Assembly (NCBI GenBank): GCA_035631875.1
Contig: DASQHX010000009.1
Location: forward strand, 381,185 to 445,184
Length of the DNA: 64,000 nt
Reading direction: 5' to 3'
DNA from: Nitrosopumilaceae archaeon
Lineage (GTDB): Archaea; Thermoproteota; Nitrososphaeria; Nitrososphaerales; Nitrosopumilaceae
This document shows positions 17,428 through 26,916 of this stretch, one piece after another. The notes under the pieces are model-generated. The model made no database searches, was not told where the DNA came from, and saw nothing but the letters and a program-made list of their open reading frames with translations. How positions within the stretch are numbered: position 1 is the first letter of the stretch; every line of letters begins with the position of its first letter. The position numbers and the translations under genes are program-made.

Positions 17428-18174
17428 TTAACTTTCTACCCTAGGTGCTAAATAGAAATGAATTCTACCTATGTTTGCTACTTTGAATTCTAATCTTAGT
17501 GGCATCTTAGTAGAATATTCGCAAACCACTGTTCCTGCAACAGTCCCCACAGCTTTTACAATACTGTTAAGATATTCCAAACTGTAGGTTGCTGTACTTT
17601 CTTCTTTTACCTCAATTTCCGGCATTTCTGTCATTCCCTTTTCTAGTGTAATTACTGCCTCTCCAGAATCACCTCTTCCAGAAAATTCAGCTTTGGATGC
17701 AGTTGCACTTATTGAAAGATATTCTGAAACAACTTGTATATCACCTAGAATTTTGTCAAACTCCGTTGAAGTAACCCCAATCCTTGCATTATATGAGATT
17801 TTTGGGAGAGGAGTGTCTGTCGCAGAGCTCTCAATCAGTCTCATTTTGTATTTTTTATTTTTTCCTATTGTGACAAGTAATAGGTTTTCTTCTGATATAC
17901 TGACCTCAATGCTATCTTTTTTATCGGCTCTTTTTATTAGCTTAGAAAATTCATCAATTCTTACACCAAACTTTACATCATTATCACATTCATATTTTTC
18001 AAATGCGGAGTTGGGCCATGCAATATCTATTAATGCAACATGAGATGGATCCATGCCTCTAAATGCTATTCCTTCTCCTGTTGCTTCAAAGGTAGCTTCT
18101 TCTACCAAAGTAGAAATTGCAGAGATGACTGCTTTCCATTCATCTGATCCATTTGTTTTTGCAGAAAATACCAA
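17428..18174 (-). CDS. pcn: DNA polymerase sliding clamp (PCNA)
   Basis: The 248-residue two-domain protein forms the trimeric ring that tethers DNA polymerase. It has FRGMDPSHVALIDIAWP near residue 40, the interdomain region VTIGKNKKYKMRLIE and a C-terminal MPLRLEFKV...IHFYLAPR strand, as in archaeal PCNA. It is TTG-initiated. It heads a leftward cluster with lysC and is preceded by tfs and rpoL, making a small information-processing block. Confidence 0.95.
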   Translation of the reverse strand: MVFSAKTNGSDEWKAVISAISTLVEEATFEATGEGIAFRGMDPSHVALIDIAWPNSAFEKYECDNDVKFGVRIDEFSKLIKRADKKDSIEVSISEENLLLVTIGKNKKYKMRLIESSATDTPLPKISYNARIGVTSTEFDKILGDIQVVSEYLSISATASKAEFSGRGDSGEAVITLEKGMTEMPEIEVKEESTATYSLEYLNSIVKAVGTVAGTVVCEYSTKMPLRLEFKVANIGRIHFYLAPRVES

Positions 18175-18209
18175 ACTTAATCAATTGTCTAACATCTTCA
18201 AGTTAAACG

Positions 18210-18521
18210 TTATGCGTAATTACGCCATGTATAGCTGCATTTAACGCAGCGATAAAACTGGGTTGTTGGTTCATCTGCACTTCTAGTTTGTAACATCCAC
18301 CACACTGCTTCTGTGTTTCCACATTTTTCACAGTCAATTTTTATAACAGGTAACGTTGGCGTTTTTTCATTTTTATCGAAAACATTAATGGTAGAGCTAC
18401 TCTCTCCTTTTACTTGTTTTCTTTCTTTTCCTCCTTTTTCAGCGTAACCACATTTTTGACAAATAAAAGAATCAGAGCTATCTTGTTTTAAGCGCACCTC
18501 ACACTTGGGGCAAAATTTCAT
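18210..18521 (-). CDS. tfs: Transcription factor S (TFIIS/Rpb9-like cleavage factor)
   Basis: The 103-residue protein has an N-terminal zinc ribbon (CPKC ... CQKC) and a C-terminal TFIIS-type ribbon (CEKCGN ... CVKCSYTW). The tip RSADEPTT carries the acidic DE pair that stimulates RNA cleavage by stalled polymerase. It begins immediately after the rpoL stop, so the two are co-transcribed. Confidence 0.94.
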   Translation of the reverse strand: MKFCPKCEVRLKQDSSDSFICQKCGYAEKGGKERKQVKGESSSTINVFDKNEKTPTLPVIKIDCEKCGNTEAVWWMLQTRSADEPTTQFYRCVKCSYTWRNYA

Positions 18522-18803
18522 TTAAACACCTTTTAATTTAGAATGTACTACTTTTTTTAGTTCGTCTGTATATTCAATTGCAGTCTTTACTGCCTTTTCT
18601 ATTTCTTTTAATGGATTTCCTTTTGATGTGTTTACACGCATCCAATATTCTCTAGTAAGTGGATGCTTCATTATTACACCTGCAAATTCTATACTAGATT
18701 CCTTGAGAAGTTCATGTTGCACTATGTATAATGTGCCAATATCAGATTTCGATATAGTTAATGAAACTTCCTTTGGAGAAGATTTTGTTATTTTTGCATC
18801 CAT
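18522..18803 (-). CDS. rpoL: DNA-directed RNA polymerase subunit L
   Basis: The 93-residue homologue of eukaryotic Rpb11 pairs with RpoD in the polymerase assembly platform. The segment HPLTREYWMRVNTSKGNPLKE, followed by a long amphipathic helix, is the family hallmark. Its stop abuts the tfs start. Confidence 0.93.
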   Translation of the reverse strand: MDAKITKSSPKEVSLTISKSDIGTLYIVQHELLKESSIEFAGVIMKHPLTREYWMRVNTSKGNPLKEIEKAVKTAIEYTDELKKVVHSKLKGV

Positions 18804-18849
18804 GTAAATAAAAAAAATACTTATTGAGGATATAAACCATTACGGTTAA

Positions 18850-19392
18850 TTGTCTAATGAAAAGACCTTCATCACTGATGTGGAACTAGAGAAATCAAAT
18901 GATAAATTCAGAACCGATGAAAATGTTACAATAAATGTAAAATTTGCTGTAATGGGTGCATTTCGAGAAGCTTTTAATGAAAAAAATTGGGAAAGAGCAT
19001 ACAATAAACATGACAATACGTTCAAGCTAAAATACGGAGTCAGACTCTATACAGGTGGACTACGAAAACGTGAGATAGGAAAACCAGTAGACACATACAG
19101 AAAGGCAGCGTTATTTTGGACACGTAACCCTAAACTCACCCAGATGGCAGAAAAAAAGATCTGGGTACAGATAGCAAAAAATTTTGAACCGTTTATTCCA
19201 AAAAGTCTGGTAGAGGCTCAAGAATTGCTTCTTAATTTTAATGAAAAAATTGAATTCAAAGCGTCTGATCTTAGTATTGGAAAACATAAGGTTGGTGCAG
19301 AGGTTTTTGTTTCTTGGTTAAAACATGACTATACTGATACATTTGATGAAAAAACACATTCTAAAGAGATAGAGATCGAGATTACCAAATAA
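18850..19392 (+). CDS. Conserved protein of unknown function
   Basis: The 180-residue product starts with TTG (SNEKTFITDVELEKSNDKF). It is probably cytoplasmic, with no signal peptide or membrane helix, and appears to be one alpha/beta domain ending in a beta-rich part (GAEVFVSWLKHDYTDTF). I do not recognise its family. It diverges from rpoL, with only 46 bases between starts, so the two share an intergenic promoter region. A 48-residue mini-protein follows. Confidence 0.7.
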   Translation: MSNEKTFITDVELEKSNDKFRTDENVTINVKFAVMGAFREAFNEKNWERAYNKHDNTFKLKYGVRLYTGGLRKREIGKPVDTYRKAALFWTRNPKLTQMAEKKIWVQIAKNFEPFIPKSLVEAQELLLNFNEKIEFKASDLSIGKHKVGAEVFVSWLKHDYTDTFDEKTHSKEIEIEITK

Positions 19393-19422
19393 GGATATAA
19401 ATGGAATTATTAGAGTTAGGTT

Positions 19423-19569
19423 ATGGCAAAATTTGATGGACTTAGAGGACAGGAACTGCTTGAAGTAGAAGAAAAAAATGGCGAAATAACTTTGATCTTC
19501 AAGGATAACAGATTTTTGTTTATCAAGCTTGAAAATGGAAAAATGGTAACTACTTCTATACCAGAATAG
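19423..19569 (+). CDS. 48-residue conserved-looking mini-protein
   Basis: An ATG frame encodes MAKFDGLRGQELLEVEEKNG followed by three alternating hydrophobic strands (ITLIFKD, FLFIKLE, MVTTSIPE), a plausible small all-beta unit. The gene sits 30 bases after the preceding gene and its stop abuts the stop of the convergent phosphatase, so packing supports it being real. The function is unknown. Confidence 0.6.
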   Translation: MAKFDGLRGQELLEVEEKNGEITLIFKDNRFLFIKLENGKMVTTSIPE

Positions 19570-20067
19570 TTACTTGTGAACAAATTTGTGATAAAGACCT
19601 ACTGCTATTTCTTGTGATTCAGATTGTATGGAGCCTGGTCTTTCTTTACGTACTTTTTCAATTGCATTTTTAGCAGATAAGTTATGATATTTTATCAAGT
19701 AGCAAGCTAATATGGTTCCCGTTCTACCAATTCCAGCTGCACAGTGAACCATAATAGGTTCATCATTTTTGATCCGTTTTTGGATAAAGTCAACAGTCTG
19801 ATCTATTTTATCCATGTCTGGTGCAGAAAGATCTTCTGTGGGTACATGAAGATAGTTAATATCTTTAATCCATGACTCTGGAAGAGGATTTTCTGTCATT
19901 GTAATAATGGATTTCACGCCCCGTTTTCTAACCCATTCAAGCTCAGCTATAGATGTTGGCATTCCACTTCCTGCAAGTTTATTGTTAATTAACCAGCCAA
20001 AGTTAGTTGGTTTTTTTGTTATCTTACCATGTACACGACGCCATAAGTTACCGGGTTTGCTCAACAA
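19570..20067 (-). CDS. Dual-specificity / tyrosine protein phosphatase
   Basis: The 165-residue single-domain phosphatase has the active-site loop HCAAGIGRTG (catalytic C109, R115) and an upstream acidic segment VPTEDLSAPD that provides the general acid. The compact form is close to DUSP23-like archaeal enzymes. The start is a TTG at 20067, with a second TTG immediately after it. Confidence 0.9.
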   Translation of the reverse strand: MLSKPGNLWRRVHGKITKKPTNFGWLINNKLAGSGMPTSIAELEWVRKRGVKSIITMTENPLPESWIKDINYLHVPTEDLSAPDMDKIDQTVDFIQKRIKNDEPIMVHCAAGIGRTGTILACYLIKYHNLSAKNAIEKVRKERPGSIQSESQEIAVGLYHKFVHK

Positions 20068-20157
20068 TTATGGTTGAATTTTTCCATATATTTAGACAGC
20101 GTGGTATAGTATTCACTAGTATAGTTTAAAGAAAAAGAAAGTTAATTGTCGGACTAC

Positions 20158-20457
20158 TTATTCTGCTAGTTCAGTCCAACCTTTGACGAATACAGAGTTT
20201 CTGTATAATGGTACTGGTTGACCTACTGTAAAGTCCATTGGTCTCATCCAGAAGATTGCTTTTGTTGGGCAAACTCCTATACATGCACCGTCTGAGATGC
20301 ATCTTTCTGGATAAAAGACAAATGCTTTACCCCTCTTCCAGCCTTCTACTGGTTTTACTCTTAGTACGTCTGGGCCTAGTGATGTACAGATCTCTACGCA
20401 GAGTGCACATCCTATACACATTTGTTCGCCTATATCGGGTATTATTCCAACTGGCAT
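20158..20457 (-). CDS. Ferredoxin with one Asp-replaced cluster site
   Basis: The 99-residue ferredoxin has a canonical first motif C14-x2-C17-x2-C20-x3-C24. The second reads C53-x2-D56-x2-C59-x3-C63-P: an aspartate replaces the second cysteine, as in 7Fe ferredoxins or in those with an Asp-ligated cluster. It carries low-potential electrons. The C-terminal 30 residues (MRPMDFTVGQPV...) are an extension beyond the clusters. It is monocistronic. Confidence 0.92.
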   Translation of the reverse strand: MPVGIIPDIGEQMCIGCALCVEICTSLGPDVLRVKPVEGWKRGKAFVFYPERCISDGACIGVCPTKAIFWMRPMDFTVGQPVPLYRNSVFVKGWTELAE

Positions 20458-20648
20458 ATTCAGTATTAATTCGCTAACGGATCTTAATATAACTTGCTCA
20501 AAATAACTGAGTTATAACGGCGTTTGAGAATTTTATAACAGTGTTAAAATTTTATTTGAGATCATTAGCTTATTCTAAATTTTTAGAATGAGTTAAGTGT
20601 ATTGCATGTAATCGACGTTTTTTTATAATTTAATTTTATTTTAAAATC

Positions 20649-20924
20649 ATGGCAAACAAAGTTCATTGTGCACATATTCTAGTTGAAAAGCTAAGTATTG
20701 CTCAAGAATTAAAAACAAAAATTACAAAGGGTGAAAGCTTTGCAAATCTTGCTAAAGAATATTCAATTGATGGCTCGAAAAAACGAGGTGGCGATCTTGG
20801 GTATTTCGGTAGAGGTATGATGGTGTCAGAATTTGAAAAAGCTGCATTTTCTCTAGAGAAAGGTCAGGTTTCAGACATAGTAAAAACTCAGTTCGGATAT
20901 CACATAATAAAAAGATTGGATTAA
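20649..20924 (+). CDS. Parvulin-type peptidyl-prolyl isomerase
   Basis: The 91-residue single-domain parvulin resembles the archaeal CsPinA/NmPin proteins, with VHCAHILVE, SIDGSKKRGGDLGYFGRGMM, FEKAAFSLEKGQVS and FGYHIIKR. It is a small cytoplasmic or surface-associated folding helper; no signal peptide is visible. Its last 4 bases overlap the convergent gene. Confidence 0.93.
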   Translation: MANKVHCAHILVEKLSIAQELKTKITKGESFANLAKEYSIDGSKKRGGDLGYFGRGMMVSEFEKAAFSLEKGQVSDIVKTQFGYHIIKRLD

Positions 20925-21538
20925 AGTGGAATTGAATCTGCAGGGATAATTGATTTTTCTTTTTTATCTAAAAAATTTAAAATTATTCCTTGATCATTTT
21001 TTTCAAGTAAAATTTGTTCTCCATTTTTTGCTTCTATTAGCCGTTTTCCCGTAGAAGAAAGTACCCAACCTTCTTCTTTTTTGAATCGAACCATACTTGT
21101 TATGACAACATAAGAGCCAGTACTATATGCAATACTAGCTAGCAACATTACATATGATGTGACAAGCTTGCCAATGTCCTTTTTTTTGTTTAACATGTTA
21201 AAAAGCCCATTAAGGGAATCTATTATCACTACAGATTTTTTTGTACTCAAATCTACCAAAATTTTTGCTAGTGTATTATTTAGTATTTCAAAAGTGGGTT
21301 GAAACAAAGTAAGGTTTTGCGGAGTCTTAATCATTCCAGATACAATATATCCACTATACAATAAATCAAGATCCAAATACAATACATCCAGTTTAAGATC
21401 ATTTACAAGTTTTGCAATAAAACCAGCTTTAAGAAATGAATCAGAATACAAAACTGAATTAATTTTGTTTGGCCTAAGTATGTTTTGTAAATTCAAAATA
21501 ATTTCAGCCTTTGAAGTATTATCATGATTTTTAAACAA
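20921..21538 (-). CDS. RecA/KaiC-like protein without a Walker A motif
   Basis: The 205-residue product follows the order of a RecA-fold ATPase: VLYSDSFLKAGF where the P-loop is expected, VLYLDLDLLY, and a clear Walker-B-like strand KSVVIIDSLNGLFNML, then SYVVITSM. The expected GxxxxGK[ST] is absent from the first segment, so nucleotide binding is doubtful. It is related to archaeal RadB/KaiC-type accessory proteins; a role in recombination is inference. It is divergent from the class V aminotransferase. Confidence 0.65.
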   Translation of the reverse strand: MFKNHDNTSKAEIILNLQNILRPNKINSVLYSDSFLKAGFIAKLVNDLKLDVLYLDLDLLYSGYIVSGMIKTPQNLTLFQPTFEILNNTLAKILVDLSTKKSVVIIDSLNGLFNMLNKKKDIGKLVTSYVMLLASIAYSTGSYVVITSMVRFKKEEGWVLSSTGKRLIEAKNGEQILLEKNDQGIILNFLDKKEKSIIPADSIPL

Positions 21539-21568
21539 CGTTGTAGTTAGATAGATCGTAATATAATA

Positions 21569-22717
21569 ATGAATTTAGATTATGATGTTTCTCAAGATTT
21601 TCCGTTTAAAGATACAATCTATCTAAACAACGCATCAACTTCATTGATGCCAATTTCTAGTATAAAGGCGATGACTGATTTTCTTGTAAGTTATAATGAG
21701 ATGGGGCCAGATTCAAAAAAAGCAGATAGTTACGTAACGGAAAGATTATTTCTTGCAAGAAAGGCTGTCTCACATTTAATAAAATGCAAACCAGATGAGG
21801 TAATCTTCACTCAAAGCACTACAGATGGTGTTAATATGGTTGCCAGTGGTTTGAAATTAAAACAAACATCAAACATCATAATTCGTGATTCAAATCATGA
21901 GCATCCTGCAAATTATTATCCATGGATACGTTTAGCTCAAAAGTTGACGGTAAATAATTTGAAAGTCAACAATATTGGTTATTTTGACCTTGAAGAATTA
22001 AAAAATATGATTGACAATAATACTGGTCTTGTTGTACTAAGTCACGCTCTCTTTAACACAGGTGCAGTTTTACCTGTAGAACAAATTGGAAATATCTTAG
22101 CTGAAAAAAATATTCCATATTTCATAGATGCTGCACAAACAGTTGGTTGTCTTGAAGATGTTGATGTAAATAAAATCAAGTGTAATTTTATGTCTTTTAA
22201 TGGTTCAAAGTGGCTCTGTGGTCCGATGGGAACTGGAATATTTTTTTGTAAAAAAGAATCAGGTGAAATGCTAGAACCGCTTCAGGTAGGTGGAGAGTCA
22301 GCCTTATTTCATGAAGGTAAGATTGCTTACAAGGAGATGCCAGCTAAATTCCAAGCTGGATTTCGCAATTGGGCAGGCATAGCTGGTCTTGAGGCATCTA
22401 TTGTCTATTTGTTACGATTAGGTCTTGAAAATATTAGAAAAAAGAATATCAAACTTGCCAATATGATGCGTGAGGAGTTATCAAGAATTCCAGGAGTTGT
22501 CTTGTACGGACCTGATGAACCAGAAAAAAGAACGAGTATTGTTTCTTTTTCACTTCTAAATCAAGACCCAAAAATTGTTGTAGAAAGACTCGAGAAGCAA
22601 AACATGATTCTGGCAGTGCGAGAAATCTTTGCTCAAAAAGTGATTAGAGCTTCTATGCACTTTTTTAATACAGAATCTCAAATTCTCAAAGTAATAGATG
22701 TAATTAAAAAAAATTAG
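21569..22717 (+). CDS. Class V aminotransferase (cysteine desulfurase-like)
   Basis: The 382-residue PLP enzyme has YLNNASTSLMP at the start, FTQSTTDGVNMVA, HEHPANYYPW, FIDAAQTVG and the PLP lysine in SFNGSKWLCGPMGTGIFF. It is closest to SufS/CsdA and isopenicillin-N-epimerase-like proteins. A cysteine at the usual desulfurase position cannot be confirmed by eye, so sulfur transfer is not certain. Confidence 0.85.
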   Translation: MNLDYDVSQDFPFKDTIYLNNASTSLMPISSIKAMTDFLVSYNEMGPDSKKADSYVTERLFLARKAVSHLIKCKPDEVIFTQSTTDGVNMVASGLKLKQTSNIIIRDSNHEHPANYYPWIRLAQKLTVNNLKVNNIGYFDLEELKNMIDNNTGLVVLSHALFNTGAVLPVEQIGNILAEKNIPYFIDAAQTVGCLEDVDVNKIKCNFMSFNGSKWLCGPMGTGIFFCKKESGEMLEPLQVGGESALFHEGKIAYKEMPAKFQAGFRNWAGIAGLEASIVYLLRLGLENIRKKNIKLANMMREELSRIPGVVLYGPDEPEKRTSIVSFSLLNQDPKIVVERLEKQNMILAVREIFAQKVIRASMHFFNTESQILKVIDVIKKN

Positions 22718-22718
22718 T

Positions 22719-22979
22719 TTATTGTTCTTGTTCTTCTATAACCATCATTGTTAAGGTTGAATACACTTTGTCTATTTTTCTGATTTTGTTTGTTATGATG
22801 TTTCGTAAAAGATCCATGTTATCTGCTGTTATTTTTACAATTATGTCATACACACCATATACTCCTTGGACTTCGTATCGAATGGATTTTCCCTCCTTAT
22901 CCAGTATTTCTTTAATTTTCTGAATTATTTCTACGTCAGAACCTAAATCAGAATTTAACAAGATATAGGTTGTAGGCAT
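22719..22979 (-). CDS. Stand-alone Lrp/AsnC ligand-binding (RAM) domain protein
   Basis: The 86-residue product contains only the ACT-like regulatory domain of Lrp/AsnC regulators (VYGVYDIIVKITADNMDLLRNII, then VYSTLTMMVIEE) and no DNA-binding helix-turn-helix. Such proteins bind amino acids and may assemble with full-length Lrp regulators. It is downstream and convergent to the aminotransferase. Confidence 0.85.
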   Translation of the reverse strand: MPTTYILLNSDLGSDVEIIQKIKEILDKEGKSIRYEVQGVYGVYDIIVKITADNMDLLRNIITNKIRKIDKVYSTLTMMVIEEQEQ

Positions 22980-23043
22980 AAGGTAATTCTCGTTTCACAA
23001 TATTTAACCTTTGACTAGGATTTATCTTAAGTGCAATTACCCG

Positions 23044-24108
23044 CTAGAAAACAAACTGAAATCTATTTCGTTTATAATTTTCTGCTAATTTTCCAGTTAT
23101 AGGAATTTTATTTCCACAAAATTTACAGTTATTATTTTCGTCCATATTCCAACCTTGAATATCAAAACCATATCTTTTGACAACTATGTTATTACATTGA
23201 GAACAGTACGTATGCTCAAGCGGATGGCCAGGTACGTTTCCAAGATATACGTATGCGAGTCCTTCTTTTTTCGCAATTTCATAGTGTTTTTCAAGTGTCT
23301 TAATTGGTGTTGATTCAAATTCCATCATTTTATAATCTGGGTGGAACCGCAAGAAATGAATTGGCATTTCGGGCCCAAATTCATCATAAATGAACTTACA
23401 GAGCTTGGTTGCATATTCTAAATTATCTCCAACTTCTGGAATTATTAAATCAGTTATTTCTACATGAATTTTGGTTTTATCTCTAATTTCTTTTAGAGTA
23501 TCAAAAATTGGTTTTGGATCAGGAACCCCGATGTATTTTCTGGTGAAATTAGGTTCGGCATTACCCTTAAAGTCAACAGTAATACAATCAAGAAATTCAT
23601 CCATCATCTTTACTGTTTGTGGTGTATCGTAACCATTTGAGACAAAAATATTGAAAAGACCTTTTTTTCTTGCAATAACACCACAGTCGCGTGCAAATTC
23701 GATGAAGATGGATGGCTGGTTATAGGTATAGGCTATTCCATCAGCACCATATCTTATGGCTTGATCTACTACTTGTTCGGGAGTCATTTCAATTCCTTCT
23801 ACTTTTCTTCGTTGACTGATGTCATAGTTTTGACAATATTTACACAACCAATTACAACCAGTAGTAGCTATGGAATAGATGCTAGTACCAGGTCTGTAAT
23901 GAATAACTGGCTTTTTTTCTATAGGATCTACATGACCAGAAATCACTCTACCGTAAACAAATAACTCGAGTTTACCGCCTTTATTTCCTCGAACACCACA
24001 AAGACCAATCTGTCCATTGCCAATTTCACAATATCTAGCACATGCTGTGCAACGAACCTTATCATTTGGCATCTTTTCATAGAGTATTGCTTCTTTGGAC
24101 GTTACCAT
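23044..24108 (-). CDS. amrS: AmmeMemoRadiSam-system radical SAM enzyme
   Basis: The 354-residue radical SAM protein has C85-x3-C89-x2-C92 (CNWLCKYC), which binds the catalytic 4Fe-4S cluster. N-terminal cysteines (C20, C23, C27, C37) and C-terminal CSQC and CKFC pairs suggest extra metal sites. The sequence around DPIEKKPVIHYRPG and FLRFHPDYKM is characteristic of AmrS/PflA-like enzymes. The partner AMMECR1 and MEMO genes are not in the window, and the substrate is unknown. Confidence 0.9.
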   Translation of the reverse strand: MVTSKEAILYEKMPNDKVRCTACARYCEIGNGQIGLCGVRGNKGGKLELFVYGRVISGHVDPIEKKPVIHYRPGTSIYSIATTGCNWLCKYCQNYDISQRRKVEGIEMTPEQVVDQAIRYGADGIAYTYNQPSIFIEFARDCGVIARKKGLFNIFVSNGYDTPQTVKMMDEFLDCITVDFKGNAEPNFTRKYIGVPDPKPIFDTLKEIRDKTKIHVEITDLIIPEVGDNLEYATKLCKFIYDEFGPEMPIHFLRFHPDYKMMEFESTPIKTLEKHYEIAKKEGLAYVYLGNVPGHPLEHTYCSQCNNIVVKRYGFDIQGWNMDENNNCKFCGNKIPITGKLAENYKRNRFQFVF

Positions 24109-24136
24109 TTACTACTTAAAATTATCATATAAGCTA

Positions 24137-26272
24137 TCACGTCACTGCATGCATAGAAGTTTTTTCTGGTCTCAGCTTTTTAATTGCATTTAATAGATCT
24201 TCTTGCGTAATCTTTATGGATTTAACTGATTTTTCTTTGTTGTCTACGTATCGCTTTATTGCAGTTATTGCTGCTCTACTACAAGCACCCTCAATTTCCG
24301 CTCCGCTAAATCCTTCTGTCATTTCCACAAGTTTTGTTAAATTCACATCTTCTGCTAGGGGCTTTTTCATGGTATGAATCTTGAAGATGTTTTCACGTCC
24401 TTTTGAATCTGGTAATGGCACTTCAATTATTCTATCAAATCTTCCAGGTCTCAATAATGCAGGATCAACAATGTCTACTCTGTTGGTAGCACCAATCACT
24501 AGCACATTATTCAATTCTTCAAGACCGTCAATTTCTGTTAGAATTTGTGAAACTACTCTTTCGGTAACATGTGAATCTGAACTTCCAGAACCTCTGGCTG
24601 GTGCTATTGCATCTATTTCATCTAAGAATATTATACATGGAGCAGCTTGTCTTGCTTTTCTGAAAATCTCTCGCACACCTTTTTCAGATTCTCCTACCCA
24701 TTTTGATAAGAGCTCTGGGCCTTTAATGCTGATAAAGTTAGATTCCGTAGTATGTGCAAGAGCTTTTGCAATCAATGTTTTTCCTGTGCCTGGTGGACCA
24801 TGTAATAAAATTCCTTTTGGTGAAGTAACTCCAGTATACTCAAATGCTTCTTTGTGTTTTAGTGGCCATTCAACAGCTTCGTGTAATTCTTCCTTAAGTG
24901 ATTCTAATCCTCCAACATCATCCCATGTGACATTTGGAACTTGAACTAGTACTTCTCTTAATGCAGATGGTCTTACTTCTTTTAATGCATCTTTAAAGTC
25001 ATCATCAGTAATCATGATTTTTTGTAAAATTTTTGCAGGAATTTTTTCTTCTTCAAGATCTAATTCAGGTAAGATTCTTCGTAATGATCTCATTGCTGCC
25101 TCTTTTGCAAGCATTTCTAAATCAGCGCCAACAAATCCATGTGTTACTCTTGCAATTTGATCTAAGTTGACTTTGTCATTAAGAGGCATGCCACGTGTAT
25201 GAATATCCAGGATTTCTTTTCTACCTGCTTCGTCTGGTATTCCAATCTCAATTTCACGATCGAATCTTCCTGGTCTTCTTATTGCAGGATCAAGTGAGTC
25301 TGGTCTATTTGTTGCTGCAATGACAATTACTTTGCCTCTTGATTTCATTCCATCCATTAAAGTCAATAACTGTGAAACTACTCTTTTTTCTACTTCGCCA
25401 GTAACTTCTTCCCTTTTTGGAGCTATTGAATCAATTTCGTCAATGAATATTATACTTGGTGCACCCTCTTCAGCTTGCTTGAAGATATCACGTAATCGTT
25501 CTTCGCTTTCTCCATAGTATTTTCCAATAATTTCTGGCCCACTAAGTGAAATGAAATGAGAGTTTGTTTCTCCTGCCACTGCTTTTGCTAAAAGTGTCTT
25601 TCCTGTGCCTGGTGGACCATACAACAATACTCCTTTTGGTGCTTCCACACCTAATTTTTCAAATAATTCAGGATGTCTCATTGGAAGCTCTACCATCTCG
25701 CGTATCTTTTGAACTTCTTTCTTTAGTCCTCCTAATTCATCATACGTAATTCGTGGAATACTGTGGTCAATTGCCTTAGTCATACTGCCTAGCTTGAATT
25801 TAGTTTGTTCAGTTATTATGACAGGTTTTGCAGATGGAGTAGTACCTGTTACAATCAATTGAGTTCTAGCGCCAAGATGTGTCATTACAATAAGTGTGTC
25901 TCCATTTGTTAAGACGTGACCATCATAGTTTACTTGCATATATTCTTGTAATCCTTCCTCACTTAGTTTTTCAATTGGTGACAAAACCACTTGTTCTGCT
26001 TCTTTTGCGTCTACTTTTTTGACAGTTACTCTGTCATTTATGCCAGCATCAATATTATGTCGCGTTAATCCATCAATCTTTATGATTCCAGTACCATAGT
26101 CTTCTGGAGAACCAGGCCATAACTTTACATGACTTTTTCTATTACCGATAATTTCTAAAACTTGGCCAACTTCCCAGTTGTTATCCTCAATTATTTTTGG
26201 ATCTACTAGGGCAATGCCCTTGCCTACATGGCGTTGTGAGATTTCTTCTATTTTTAAAATTATTTCGCTCAT
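24137..26272 (-). CDS. cdc48: Cdc48/VAT AAA+ ATPase
   Basis: The 711-residue unfoldase has an N-terminal double-psi-barrel/Cdc48_2 domain (residues 1-165) and two AAA modules. Walker A motifs GPPGTGKT occur at about 219-226 (D1) and near residue 495 (D2), each followed by a Walker B IIFIDEID or IIFLDEID and arginine fingers in RRPGRFDR and LRPGRFDR. It extracts proteins for degradation. The hsp20 gene lies just upstream on the same strand, a plausible quality-control pair. Confidence 0.97.
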   Translation of the reverse strand: MSEIILKIEEISQRHVGKGIALVDPKIIEDNNWEVGQVLEIIGNRKSHVKLWPGSPEDYGTGIIKIDGLTRHNIDAGINDRVTVKKVDAKEAEQVVLSPIEKLSEEGLQEYMQVNYDGHVLTNGDTLIVMTHLGARTQLIVTGTTPSAKPVIITEQTKFKLGSMTKAIDHSIPRITYDELGGLKKEVQKIREMVELPMRHPELFEKLGVEAPKGVLLYGPPGTGKTLLAKAVAGETNSHFISLSGPEIIGKYYGESEERLRDIFKQAEEGAPSIIFIDEIDSIAPKREEVTGEVEKRVVSQLLTLMDGMKSRGKVIVIAATNRPDSLDPAIRRPGRFDREIEIGIPDEAGRKEILDIHTRGMPLNDKVNLDQIARVTHGFVGADLEMLAKEAAMRSLRRILPELDLEEEKIPAKILQKIMITDDDFKDALKEVRPSALREVLVQVPNVTWDDVGGLESLKEELHEAVEWPLKHKEAFEYTGVTSPKGILLHGPPGTGKTLIAKALAHTTESNFISIKGPELLSKWVGESEKGVREIFRKARQAAPCIIFLDEIDAIAPARGSGSSDSHVTERVVSQILTEIDGLEELNNVLVIGATNRVDIVDPALLRPGRFDRIIEVPLPDSKGRENIFKIHTMKKPLAEDVNLTKLVEMTEGFSGAEIEGACSRAAITAIKRYVDNKEKSVKSIKITQEDLLNAIKKLRPEKTSMHAVT

Positions 26273-26304
26273 AAATTAATCACCATAAAAAATAGGGGTT
26301 GGAT

Positions 26305-26805
26305 TTATTCAACCTCCACAGTTTTTCCTTTTGGTTTTTCGTCTTCTTTCAGTTTGAACCTTACTTCAAGAATTCCGTTAGCATATGTTGCCTTTACAGA
26401 ATCCTCGTCTACCTTTTGTTTTATAGGTACTTTGGCACTATATTTTTTCTCGCCATGTTCTGCATCAAGATTTACTGTGCGTCCTTCAACTACGATCTTG
26501 ATGTCTTTCTTTTCTACACCTGGCATTTCAGCTACAAGTTTCAGAACTTTTTCTTTGTCATCAACTAGAACGTCAACAAAAGGTTCTCTTACATCAGATG
26601 TTGGTAGAAGTGCTGATTTTACGTTTCCATATTCTTTTACAACTGGTTTACCGTCTGGCCCAATTGTCATGGTGTAACCATAATAGTATGGACCATAGGT
26701 CTGGAGGTTGTCTGAATCCTTGAACTCTTCGAATATATCGTCCATATTCATGAATGGTCGAGACATTCTTTTGAAGAGGTTGTCGAACTCGTCATTTAGG
26801 AACAT
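26305..26805 (-). CDS. hsp20: Hsp20 / alpha-crystallin small heat-shock protein
   Basis: The 166-residue protein holds unfolding proteins. Its core alpha-crystallin domain (about residues 75-155) contains VDVLVDDKEKVLKLVAEMPGV and a YANGILEVRFK strand, preceded by a longer N-terminal arm. It is 32 bases upstream of cdc48 on the same strand, so co-transcription is possible. The promoter holds a 24-bp palindrome between the TATA box and the likely start site. Confidence 0.94.
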   Translation of the reverse strand: MFLNDEFDNLFKRMSRPFMNMDDIFEEFKDSDNLQTYGPYYYGYTMTIGPDGKPVVKEYGNVKSALLPTSDVREPFVDVLVDDKEKVLKLVAEMPGVEKKDIKIVVEGRTVNLDAEHGEKKYSAKVPIKQKVDEDSVKATYANGILEVRFKLKEDEKPKGKTVEVE

Positions 26806-26820
26806 GTTATAATCACTTAC

Positions 26821-26844
26821 ATAATGTAATACATATTACATTAT
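26821..26844. promoter_or_regulatory. 24-bp palindrome in the hsp20 promoter
   Basis: Perfect 10-bp arms ATAATGTAAT and ATTACATTAT flank the spacer ACAT. The element lies just downstream of a leftward TATA box (26841-26848, TTATATAT, on its edge) and 16 bases from the hsp20 ATG (26805), so it would cover the transcription start. This is the expected place for a repressor. I infer an operator controlling a heat-shock gene; the regulator is not known from this window. Confidence 0.7.
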
Positions 26845-26916
26845 ATATAGTTTTTGTAAGTATATACCGTATTCTTACATAAGACTATTATATATGACAA
26901 TTAATATTATTTATGC

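Noticed and set aside
24381..24944. 187-codon open frame antisense to cdc48
   Set aside because: It is a shadow of the strongly conserved AAA+ gene on the opposite strand, is low-complexity in sequence and has no promoter of its own.
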